NCBI RefSeq assembly: GCF_004799395.1
Contig: NZ_SSMZ01000025.1
Coordinates: forward strand, 1 to 35,492
Direction of reading: 5' to 3'
DNA: 35,492 bases
DNA from: Phenylobacterium sp.
GTDB taxonomy: Bacteria > Pseudomonadota > Alphaproteobacteria > Caulobacterales > Caulobacteraceae
Position 1 is the first letter of the stretch. Each line of letters starts with the position of its first letter. Under the pieces are notes generated by a model. That model did no database searches, was not told the DNA's origin, and worked only from the letters and a program-made list of their open reading frames with translations. Of this stretch, positions 28,014 to 35,492 are shown one piece after another. The position numbers and the translations under genes are program-made.

Positions 28014-28532
28014 TCAGCGTTCCACAGCCTGACGCTGCATCGGCGCGAGCTTGGCCAGGAAGCGGTTCTGGTCGCGGAAGCCGATCTTCTCGTGATCCAT
28101 GGCCACCTGCAGGTGCTCCACGAGCGCGTTGAAGTCGGTGTTCTGCAGACCCATGTCCTTGTGCACGGTCTTCATGTCGCGGCCCGAATAGTCGCAGCCG
28201 CCATTCAGCAGATAACAGAATTGCTCTTTCAGCGTGCGGCGCAGGCGCACCATGTCATGGCTCTTGAAGATGTCGGAGATGCGCGGATCCGCCAGGCTGC
28301 GGTCCACGAGCTCGTCCACCACCCGATCCACTCCGGCCTTTTCGTGGAAGGCCTTCCACATGCCATCGCCTTCGAAGGGCGTGGTCCCGGCGTTCGCGGG
28401 CGCGTGGGCGTAGTCGGCGATTTCTTCCTCGCCGGGATACTTCGTTGACGGATGTTCGATCTTGAAGGTGGGAGCGGCGGCGGGCGCCGGCGTGGTCGCC
28501 ACGGCCGCGGCGAACAGAAGAGCTTGGATCAT
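28014..28532 (-). CDS. Group 1 truncated haemoglobin with N-terminal signal peptide (predicted exported)
   Basis: Start at 28532 (MIQALLFAAAVATTPAPAAAPTFK); globin region MWKAFHEKAGVDRVVDELVDRSLADPRISDIFKSHDMVRLRRTLKEQFCYLLNGGCDYSGRDMKTVHKDMGLQNTDFNALVEHL fits the TrHb1 YxG..M...H..L....DF pattern with a proximal His. Confidence 0.85.
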   Translation of the reverse strand: MIQALLFAAAVATTPAPAAAPTFKIEHPSTKYPGEEEIADYAHAPANAGTTPFEGDGMWKAFHEKAGVDRVVDELVDRSLADPRISDIFKSHDMVRLRRTLKEQFCYLLNGGCDYSGRDMKTVHKDMGLQNTDFNALVEHLQVAMDHEKIGFRDQNRFLAKLAPMQRQAVER

Positions 28533-28533
28533 C

Positions 28534-29409
28534 TCAGAACCCCGCTTGCAGTGAGAGATAGCCGCCGCGCTGATTGCGGAAGGTGGCGATCTCGCCAAGG
28601 TCCACATAGGCCGCGGTGACCGACAGGTGCTTATTGAGCGCGTAGGCGACGAAGACGTCTTTCCAGTCGTCCTCCTTCAGGCCAAGGTTGTTCGGCTTGG
28701 TGCGGTACTCTACGCCCGCGGCGAACCGCTTGGTGAGCAGGAGCGCCGCTGAGCCCTCGAACTCGGTGTGGTAGTTGTCGTTGCCCGGACCGCCGAAGCC
28801 CAGCAGGCCCGTCTGATTGGCCTTGGTCTCGCGCACGGCGCCGTTCAGCACCAGGCTTTCGTTGAGGAAGACCTTGGAGGCGGCCACGAACCAATCGACG
28901 CCGGAATTGTCCTTGGCGCCCAGGAAACTCAGCACCCCGCTTTGTGAGGCCCTCTTGTACTGCGCGCCCACCGAGACCTGCGGGACCCAGCTGTCCTGGT
29001 CGTAGACCGCGTCGCCGAGGAGCTTCACCTTCGCGCCATAGACGTCCTGGGAAAAGGTGAAGTCGCGGCCGAGGCCCAGCTTCACGCCAGTGCCCTGGGT
29101 GTCGAATTCCTGGTGCGCGTAGCTCAGCTCCACCCGGTCGCGGATACCGACCGCCGCGCCATAGGCGCGGAACTGATAGTCCTTCAACTGGATGCCGGTG
29201 GCGTGGACATTGGCGCCGATCCCATCGCGGGTCTCGTAGCCGGTGATCAGGGCCCAGGTGGCGATGCCGCCGCCGCCGGCGCCCTCGATGTTGCTCACGC
29301 CCTCGGTCAGCAGCAGCTTGCCGCCTTCCCGCATCTCGGTCTGCGCCTGTGCGGCCTGTGCGCACAGAACCATCCCGGCGCCAAGCAGCGCCGCGCAAAT
29401 TTTTCGCAT
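28534..29409 (-). CDS. DUF3034 family protein (predicted outer-membrane beta-barrel)
   Basis: Signal peptide MRKICAALLGAGMVLCAQAAQAQ; GKLLLTEGVSNIEGAGGGGIATWALITGYETRDGIGANVHATGIQLKDYQFRAYGAAVGIRDRVELSYAHQEFDT; ends in ...QAGF (C-terminal Phe typical of barrels). Confidence 0.82.
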   Translation of the reverse strand: MRKICAALLGAGMVLCAQAAQAQTEMREGGKLLLTEGVSNIEGAGGGGIATWALITGYETRDGIGANVHATGIQLKDYQFRAYGAAVGIRDRVELSYAHQEFDTQGTGVKLGLGRDFTFSQDVYGAKVKLLGDAVYDQDSWVPQVSVGAQYKRASQSGVLSFLGAKDNSGVDWFVAASKVFLNESLVLNGAVRETKANQTGLLGFGGPGNDNYHTEFEGSAALLLTKRFAAGVEYRTKPNNLGLKEDDWKDVFVAYALNKHLSVTAAYVDLGEIATFRNQRGGYLSLQAGF

Positions 29410-29445
29410 CCCTGGAACCCCCAAAGCCCCGCGTTTTGCGGTAGT

Positions 29446-29460
29446 TAGCCTCAGAGGCTA
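29446..29460. promoter_or_regulatory. Perfect 15-nt palindrome in divergent promoter (candidate operator)
   Basis: TAGCCTC-A-GAGGCTA, 7-bp arms with 1-nt centre, between the DUF3034/haemoglobin operon (-) and the cupredoxin gene (+). Confidence 0.45.
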
Positions 29461-29509
29461 TGGGGAAACCATTTACATAGCGTTCAACGAAACACGTTAG
29501 GCGAACGGC

Positions 29510-30160
29510 ATGCGCTTAAATTTCCTGCCCATCGCGGCCCTGGTTGTAGCCCTGGCCTTCGCCGGGCCGGCGCTCGCCGCCGACCTGACCGTCACCGTCA
29601 AAGGCGACGACGGGACCCCGCTTCCGGACGCGGTCGTGCTGGTGCATCCGGCTGGCGGCGCGGGCATGGGCGGGCCGATCCACTACAGCTGGCCCATCGT
29701 GATGACCCAGCAGAACATCTCCTTCAATCCGTACGTCCTGATCGTCCCCGTCGGCTCCACGGTGGCCTTCCCCAACAAGGACAAGGTCCGCCACCACGTC
29801 TATTCCTTTTCCGCGGCCAAGAAGTTCGAACTGAAGCTCTACGGCCAGCAGGAGGAGCGTACGGTCAACTTCGACAAGGCCGGCGTCGTCGCCCTGGGCT
29901 GCAACATCCACGACGTCATGATCGGCTACATCTATGTCGCCGACACGCCCTTCGCGGCGAAGACCAATGCGGCCGGCGAGGCGGTGATCCACGGCCTGCC
30001 CGGCGGCGCCGGGACCCTCACCGTCTGGCATCCCGACATGAAGGCCAAGGCTCCCATCGATCAATCCCTGGCCGCCGGCGCGGACACCGCGGCTGTGGCC
30101 CTGGGCCTGAAGCCGGTCTCGCTGCGCCACAAGAAGTCCACGGCCTCGATGGCGATGTAG
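29510..30160 (+). CDS. Cupredoxin / methylamine-utilisation-type blue-copper protein, exported
   Basis: Signal peptide MRLNFLPIAALVVALAFAGPALAA; FPNKDKVRHHVYSF and GCNIHDVMIGYIYV give an H...C-x2-H-x2-M type 1 copper ligand set as in amicyanin. Confidence 0.87.
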   Translation: MRLNFLPIAALVVALAFAGPALAADLTVTVKGDDGTPLPDAVVLVHPAGGAGMGGPIHYSWPIVMTQQNISFNPYVLIVPVGSTVAFPNKDKVRHHVYSFSAAKKFELKLYGQQEERTVNFDKAGVVALGCNIHDVMIGYIYVADTPFAAKTNAAGEAVIHGLPGGAGTLTVWHPDMKAKAPIDQSLAAGADTAAVALGLKPVSLRHKKSTASMAM

Positions 30161-30161
30161 C

Positions 30162-32483
30162 CTAGCCGTAGGCCTGGTTGCGCTGGTCGTCGGACAGGAA
30201 GGCCAGCAGGTCCTTGATCGGCATCGGGCGGGCGATCAGGTAGCCCTGCGCCAGGTCGCAGCCCATGGCGCTGAGGATCGAATAGCAGTCGTTTGTCTCG
30301 ACGCCCTCGGCGGTGACCTTGAGGCCCAGGCTGTGGGCCAGGTCGATGGTCGAGCGCACGATCAGCGCGTCGCGCTGGCTTTCGGTAACCCCTTCCACCA
30401 GCGACTTGTCGATCTTCAGTTCCTGGCCGTGAATCTGTTTCAGATAGGCCAGCGACGACAGGCCCGTGCCGAAGTCGTCGATGGAGATCGCGATGCCAGC
30501 CGCGGCGAAACGGTTGAGCATGGCCAACGCCAGCTCCGGGTTCTCGATGACCGCGGTCTCGGTGACCTCGATGGTCAGCCCACCGACCGCCCGCTTGGCC
30601 TCGGCCAGGGCGAAATCGGCGAAGTCCGGCTCGCCAAGGGTGCGGCCCGAGACGTTCACCGACATATCGACGACGTGACCGGCCTCGGCGAGGGTCCGCT
30701 GGACGTCGATGGCGCGCTTGAACACCCACTCGGTCAGTGTGCGGATGTGGCCGGTCTCCTCGGCCATGGGAATGAACAGGTCCGGCGGCAGCATCCCGCG
30801 CGCCGGGTGACGCCAGCGTGACAGCGCCTCGACGCCGGTGACCTTGCCCACCCGCATGTCGAATTTCGGCTGGTAGAAGAGGTCGATGGACCCGTCTTCG
30901 ATGGCGCGCAGCATCCCGCTCATCAAGGACAGGTTGGTGGCCGGGTCGCCGTAGGCCACGGCGTCGAAGAAGGCGACCTTCTTCTTGGCGCCGCGGGCCT
31001 GGTCGAGGGCGATGTTCGCCTGCTCGATGGCTGCGCCGGGGCCGGCGCCCCGCTGGATAGGCGCCAGGCCAAGGTGCAGGGTCACGTCGATCACGTCGCC
31101 GCCGACGTTCAGCGGCGCCTCGAGCTCGATCATCAGCTGGGCCGCGCCTTCTTCGGCCGCAACCAGGTCCTCGGCGATCAGCACGAAGCCCAGCACGTCG
31201 CTGGCCACCCGGGCCACGCCGGAAGCCGGCGCGAGGCCGGCCAGCCGGTTGCCGATCATCCGCACGGCCTGGGCCGCCAGCGAATAGCCGATAGCTCCGC
31301 GCAGGTGGTCGAAACGATGGACGCCCAGCGCCGCCACATAGACCTGGCCTTCCGGCAGGTCCGACAGCGCCTCGACCACCCGCTCAAGGGCCAGGCGATT
31401 GGGCAGGCCGGTGTCGCCATCGTGCAGCGCCAGGTGGGTGATCCGCCGCTCGCGGTCTCGAATCTCGGTGGCCATGGTGTTGAAACTACCGGCCAGGCGG
31501 CCGATCTCGTCGTTGGTCTCGATCTCGACCTGGGCTTCCTCGCCGCGCTGCAGGCGGTGCGCCGCCTCGTCCAGCGCGGTGATCGGCCGGGTGATGCCGC
31601 GGGCCAGCACCCAGGAGCCCCAGCCCACAACGGCCAGGCCGATCAGGCCGCCCAGCGCCACGATGGCCAGCATCAGCTGATAGGGCCGAAGCGCGAGCGC
31701 CAGCGGATAGCGCAGCACCAGCACCGACGGCGCGGTCTTGGTCAGGCTGGGCAGGGGTTTCACCAGCGCCAGGGTCGTGCCGCCGCTTTCGTCGATCGCC
31801 TGGGCGGTGGCCAGCTTCCTGGCTGTCGCCTGGTCGATGAAGCGGCTGAGTAATGTGCGGTCGTGCTCGCTGACACGCCCCTCCTGCCGCCAGCCGCGAG
31901 CGTCGCGGTTCAGCACCGAGGCGCTCAGCGGGATCGACGACAGCTTCTCCAGGCTCGACATCTCGTCCCGGTCGAGCTGCACGGCGAACACCAGCCAGCC
32001 GATCTGGTCGGGGGACATCACCGGCGCCGCCACCACCTGGAAGGACTTGCCGCCCAGAGTGACCACGCCGGCCGGGTCTTCGGCGTTGTCGAGCGCCTTC
32101 TCCAGACCGGGGCCGTCAGCGGCCAGCGCCTGGGCGTCCGCGCCGATCATATGGCCGTCCGTGGTGACGATGAATGCCGCGTCGACGTTGAAGCGCGCCT
32201 TGAGGTTTTCCAGCTCCGAACCGATGGTCGGTCCGTCGTGGGTGGCCACGGCCTCGCGGAAGCCGAAGTCCTTGGACAGCAGCGCTGAGCCCTCGCGCAG
32301 GCGGTCCGACCGCAGCGACCAGACCCGGTCGAACACCGTGCCGGTGGCGGTCAATTCGCCGCGCACCTGACGCTGGGCGGCCTGGTTGACCGCGGCCCAG
32401 ATGCTGACCGACACGACCAGCAGCGTCGCGCCGAATAGGGCGACGTAGAGGACGGTCAGACGGGTGCGAAGGCGGGTGAACAC
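30162..32483 (-). CDS. Membrane sensor GGDEF-EAL protein: predicted c-di-GMP phosphodiesterase with degenerate GGDEF
   Basis: 773 aa; TM, periplasmic sensor region, TM, HAMP (ARGITRPITALDEAAHRLQRGE), GGDEF-like HDGDTGLPNRLALERVV with ASDVL at the GGDEF position, EAL domain GVEALSRWRHP, SVNVSG, EVTETAV, IDDFGTGLSSLAYL, LKIDKSLV, AEGVET. Confidence 0.93.
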   Translation of the reverse strand: MFTRLRTRLTVLYVALFGATLLVVSVSIWAAVNQAAQRQVRGELTATGTVFDRVWSLRSDRLREGSALLSKDFGFREAVATHDGPTIGSELENLKARFNVDAAFIVTTDGHMIGADAQALAADGPGLEKALDNAEDPAGVVTLGGKSFQVVAAPVMSPDQIGWLVFAVQLDRDEMSSLEKLSSIPLSASVLNRDARGWRQEGRVSEHDRTLLSRFIDQATARKLATAQAIDESGGTTLALVKPLPSLTKTAPSVLVLRYPLALALRPYQLMLAIVALGGLIGLAVVGWGSWVLARGITRPITALDEAAHRLQRGEEAQVEIETNDEIGRLAGSFNTMATEIRDRERRITHLALHDGDTGLPNRLALERVVEALSDLPEGQVYVAALGVHRFDHLRGAIGYSLAAQAVRMIGNRLAGLAPASGVARVASDVLGFVLIAEDLVAAEEGAAQLMIELEAPLNVGGDVIDVTLHLGLAPIQRGAGPGAAIEQANIALDQARGAKKKVAFFDAVAYGDPATNLSLMSGMLRAIEDGSIDLFYQPKFDMRVGKVTGVEALSRWRHPARGMLPPDLFIPMAEETGHIRTLTEWVFKRAIDVQRTLAEAGHVVDMSVNVSGRTLGEPDFADFALAEAKRAVGGLTIEVTETAVIENPELALAMLNRFAAAGIAISIDDFGTGLSSLAYLKQIHGQELKIDKSLVEGVTESQRDALIVRSTIDLAHSLGLKVTAEGVETNDCYSILSAMGCDLAQGYLIARPMPIKDLLAFLSDDQRNQAYG

Positions 32484-32709
32484 GTTCGGTGAATCTGGTC
32501 TTCGTTTCAGGGCGCGCCGGTCGGCACTGCCTCATCGTCTAACCGACCTTTGGTGAAGCCCCCGTAAACCACGGAAAAGTTTTGGTTTCTGGATTCAACC
32601 GACGCGCGAAACGGGTTCGCGTTTGCCCTGGCGCGGGCCGCTTGGCACAATCAAGAGATTAGAGATCGCTTCCCGCGCGGGATCTTCGCGCACCCATTTT
32701 TGAAAGCTT

Positions 32710-33666
32710 ATGGCTTTGACGATTTCCGCGCCGGCCCCAGTGGGCTCCATCAACCCCTTTGCGTCGGTGGACGCCCTGGTCGAGGGCCTGGGCGGCGTCG
32801 GCTACATCGCCTCGCGCCGCATCGCGACGGCCCTCTACATGGCCGTCCACCTGCAGAAGCCGATCCTGGTGGAGGGCTCGGCGGGCGTTGGCAAGACAGA
32901 GCTGGCGCTTTCGACCGCTCGCCTGCTGGCCCAGCCCTTGATCCGCATGCAGTGCTACGAGGGCCTGGACGAGTCCAAGGCGCTCTATGAGTGGAAGTAC
33001 GGCAAGCAACTGCTCTACACCCAGATCCTGAAGGACCGCATGGGCTCGGCGCTGGCCGACGCGCCGGACATGGACGCGGCCATGGACCGCCTGCACGGCA
33101 TGGGCGACCTGTTCTTCTCCGAGCCCTTCCTGGAGCCCAGGCCCCTGATGCAGGCGCTGCGCCACGACGACGGCTGCGTCCTCTTGATCGACGAGATCGA
33201 CAAGTCCGACGAGGCTTTCGAGGCCTTCCTGCTGGAGGTGCTGTCGGCCTACCAGGTCTCGGTGCCCGAACTGGGCGTCATCGTCGCCAAGACCCCGCCC
33301 CTGGTGTTCCTCACCTCCAACAACGTCCGTGACCTGGGCGATGCGTTGAAACGGCGCTGCCTGCACCTGCACATCCCCCTTCCGGAGCCGGCGCTGGAGG
33401 AGCGGATCGTGGCCACTCGCGTGCCGGGGATCGAGCAGGCGTTGACCGGCCAGCTGGTGGCCTTCGTCCAGTCGTTGCGCATGCTCGACTTGCGCAAGGC
33501 CCCTTCGATTTCCGAGACCGTCGACTGGGCCCGCGCGCTGATCCTGCTGCACGCCCGGGACCTCGACCCGGCGATGGTGCGCGACACCCTGAACGTGATC
33601 CTGAAGTTCGAGCAGGACATTGCCGCCGTCGAACCCCAGATCGTCGAGCTGCTCGCGCGGCGCTGA
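32710..33666 (+). CDS. MoxR family AAA ATPase (CoxD-like)
   Basis: 318 aa; Walker A VEGSAGVGKTELAL, Walker B CVLLIDEIDKSDEAFEAFLLEVLSAYQVSVPELG, sensor VFLTSNNVRDLGDALKRRCLHLHI. Confidence 0.93.
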   Translation: MALTISAPAPVGSINPFASVDALVEGLGGVGYIASRRIATALYMAVHLQKPILVEGSAGVGKTELALSTARLLAQPLIRMQCYEGLDESKALYEWKYGKQLLYTQILKDRMGSALADAPDMDAAMDRLHGMGDLFFSEPFLEPRPLMQALRHDDGCVLLIDEIDKSDEAFEAFLLEVLSAYQVSVPELGVIVAKTPPLVFLTSNNVRDLGDALKRRCLHLHIPLPEPALEERIVATRVPGIEQALTGQLVAFVQSLRMLDLRKAPSISETVDWARALILLHARDLDPAMVRDTLNVILKFEQDIAAVEPQIVELLARR

Positions 33667-33677
33667 GGGCTCAGGCC

Positions 33678-35036
33678 ATGCAGCACACCCTCGAAGAGTT
33701 CCTCCGCGCGCTCCGCGCCGCCGACGTGAAGGTCTCGCCGGCCGAGGCGATCGACGCGGCGCGGACGGCGGCCACGGTGGGCTACGCGGACCGCGAACTC
33801 TTCAAGGACGCGCTCTGCGCCACCCTGGCCAAGTCGAAGGACGAGGTGGTCCGCTTCGACCAGGCCTTCGAGACCTTCTTCACGCGCGCACCCTTCGCCC
33901 TCGGCGCGCCGCCGCCGGACGAGGGTGAAGGTCGGGAGGGCGGTCAGGAAACGCCCGGCCTGGCGCAATCGCCGCTTGCCCAGATGCTGCTGAAGGGCGA
34001 CGCCGCTGGGCTCGCCCAGTCGATGGAAGAAGCCGCCGCACGCGCCGGCGTCGCCGAGATCCGCCTCTCCACCCAGCGCAGCCGCCTGACGCGGCGCCTG
34101 CTGGACGAGATGGGCCTCGCCGAAATCGAGAAGATCATCGCCAATGCGCGCCGCATGCCCGACGGCCAGGGGGTCGCCGACCGCCTGGACGCGGCGAAGA
34201 AGGGCCTGGTCGCCCAGGCCCAGGCCTTCGTCGAGCGACAGCACGAGCTCTACGCCTCCGGCTCCGGCAAGCAGTTGCGCGAGGAGATGCTGGCCAAGAA
34301 GGCGCTGAACGCCGACGGCGGCATCGATCCCGTCGACCTCGTCATGATGCAGGCCCTGGTCAAGCGCATGGCCAAGCGCCTGGCCGACCGCTATTCGCGC
34401 CGCCGCCACACCGCCAACCGAGGCCACCTCGACGTGCGCAAGACGCTCCGCAAATCCATGGCCCACGGCGGTGTGCCCTTCGAGATCGAGTGGAAGGTCA
34501 AGAAGGTCGACAAGCCGTCGATCGTCGCCATCTGCGACGTCTCCAAATCGGTGGCCGCCGCCGCCCAGTTCCTGCTGACCTTCCTCTATGCCCTGAACGA
34601 GGTGGTCGACCGGCTGGACGCCTACGCCTTCTCCGGCCGGCTGATCCCGGTCAACGCCATCCTCGACGACAACGGCGTCGAGGGCGCGATCCTCAAGGTG
34701 CTGCAGACCATCGGCTTCCAGCAAACCGACTACGGCCGCGCGCTGGAGGACTTCGTCGACAACCACATCGACCGCCTCGACCGCCACACCACGGTGATCA
34801 TCCTGGGCGACGGCCGCTCCAACTTCGCCGACCCGCGCCTGGACCTGATGCACCTGATCCAGCAGCGGGCCCGCGCGGTGATCTGGCTGAACCCCGAGCC
34901 CGAGAGCTATTGGGGCCAGGGCGACAGCGTCATGTACCGCTACGTCCGCTTCACCCACGTGGCCAAGCAATGCAACACGCTGGGCCAACTGGAGCGGATC
35001 GTCGAGGACGTGCTCCGGACCTACTCGGCCCACTAG
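33678..35036 (+). CDS. VWA domain-containing CoxE-like protein
   Basis: 452 aa; MIDAS motif VAICDVSKSVAAAAQFLLTFLYAL (DxSxS), RKTLRKSMAHGGVPFEIEWKVKKVDKP, TVIILGDGRSNFADPRLDLMHLIQQRARAVIWLNPEPESYWGQGDSVMYRY. Confidence 0.92.
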   Translation: MQHTLEEFLRALRAADVKVSPAEAIDAARTAATVGYADRELFKDALCATLAKSKDEVVRFDQAFETFFTRAPFALGAPPPDEGEGREGGQETPGLAQSPLAQMLLKGDAAGLAQSMEEAAARAGVAEIRLSTQRSRLTRRLLDEMGLAEIEKIIANARRMPDGQGVADRLDAAKKGLVAQAQAFVERQHELYASGSGKQLREEMLAKKALNADGGIDPVDLVMMQALVKRMAKRLADRYSRRRHTANRGHLDVRKTLRKSMAHGGVPFEIEWKVKKVDKPSIVAICDVSKSVAAAAQFLLTFLYALNEVVDRLDAYAFSGRLIPVNAILDDNGVEGAILKVLQTIGFQQTDYGRALEDFVDNHIDRLDRHTTVIILGDGRSNFADPRLDLMHLIQQRARAVIWLNPEPESYWGQGDSVMYRYVRFTHVAKQCNTLGQLERIVEDVLRTYSAH

Positions 35037-35038
35037 GC

Positions 35039-35492
35039 CTATTGGCGCATCCGCCAGGGGGATCGATCGTCCCACTTGGCGATCTCGCCTGTGGCCCAGG
35101 CGGTCGTCTTGTCGGCGTGGCAAACGTTGCAGGCGTTGGGGATGCCGAGATTCTCCGTCGCGGTGGGCGTCACGAAGTGGAACGTGTGGCTGGCGACATT
35201 CACCTTGCCCAGCGTCTGTTCGATCTTCGGCATGTGACAGGCCACGCAACTGTCCCCGGCGCTTCCGACCGCGTGATGGGTGTGCGCCTCGATCGTCGCC
35301 GCGCGGGGCCCGTTGCGGCCATTGGCGCTGTGGCAGGTCAGGCAGACCTCGTTGACCGGCTTGCGAAGCATGGCTTGATTGTCCGTACCGTGCGGATCGT
35401 GGCAGCTGAAGCAGGTCACGCCCCGCGCGTACATCAGGCTCTGAACGAAATCGTTGCCCTGCATCCGGTTCTTGTGGGCCGTGTCGTCCGGG
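35039..35492 (-). CDS. Multihaem c-type cytochrome, C-terminal part (5' end beyond window)
   Basis: Reading frame stays open through the window end (PDDTAHKNRMQGNDF...); four CxxCH motifs CFSCH, CLTCH, CVACH, CNVCH. Confidence 0.88.
   Translation of the reverse strand, partial: PDDTAHKNRMQGNDFVQSLMYARGVTCFSCHDPHGTDNQAMLRKPVNEVCLTCHSANGRNGPRAATIEAHTHHAVGSAGDSCVACHMPKIEQTLGKVNVASHTFHFVTPTATENLGIPNACNVCHADKTTAWATGEIAKWDDRSPWRMRQ

Noticed and set aside
32605-32621. cgcgaa-acggg-ttcgcg hairpin upstream of moxR
   Set aside because: 6-bp stem in GC-rich DNA; such a stem is easily found by chance and nothing else supports function.
32643-32660. TGGCAC upstream of moxR as a sigma-54 -24 element
   Set aside because: The -12 TTGCW element is absent at the required spacing (sequence reads tggcacaatcaagaga).

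Overview
This is a high-GC chromosomal window from an alphaproteobacterium, probably Caulobacterales (Phenylobacterium/Caulobacter-like; inferred from gene content, not tested). No rRNA, tRNA, CRISPR array or insertion sequence was recognised. The window divides into: (1) the C-terminal tail of a biotin-dependent acyl-CoA carboxylase, a thiolase, a secreted protein of unknown function, a CoA-transferase and an aldo/keto reductase; (2) a compact six-gene tad/cpa locus (cpaB-cpaC-cpaE-cpaF-tadB-tadC) with no visible pilin, prepilin peptidase or cpaD; (3) a catabolic block: CrtC-like protein, cytochrome P450, phosphotransferase, small helical protein, DHA2 MFS transporter, ABM-domain protein, NIPSNAP protein, ArsR-type regulator, DUF35 protein with a thiolase-like partner, and a CehA/McbA-type PHP hydrolase; (4) a hybrid histidine kinase; (5) an Lrp / lysine 6-dehydrogenase / aminoadipate semialdehyde dehydrogenase module; (6) a group 1 truncated haemoglobin with an apparent export signal, a DUF3034 protein, an amicyanin-like cupredoxin and a sensor GGDEF-EAL protein; (7) a MoxR ATPase / VWA (CoxE-like) pair next to a multihaem cytochrome c that runs off the window. 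The best candidate for an undescribed system is the haemoglobin-DUF3034-cupredoxin-EAL cluster (28014-32483), whose central divergent promoter region carries a perfect 15-nt palindrome. All family assignments come from motif reading without database searches.
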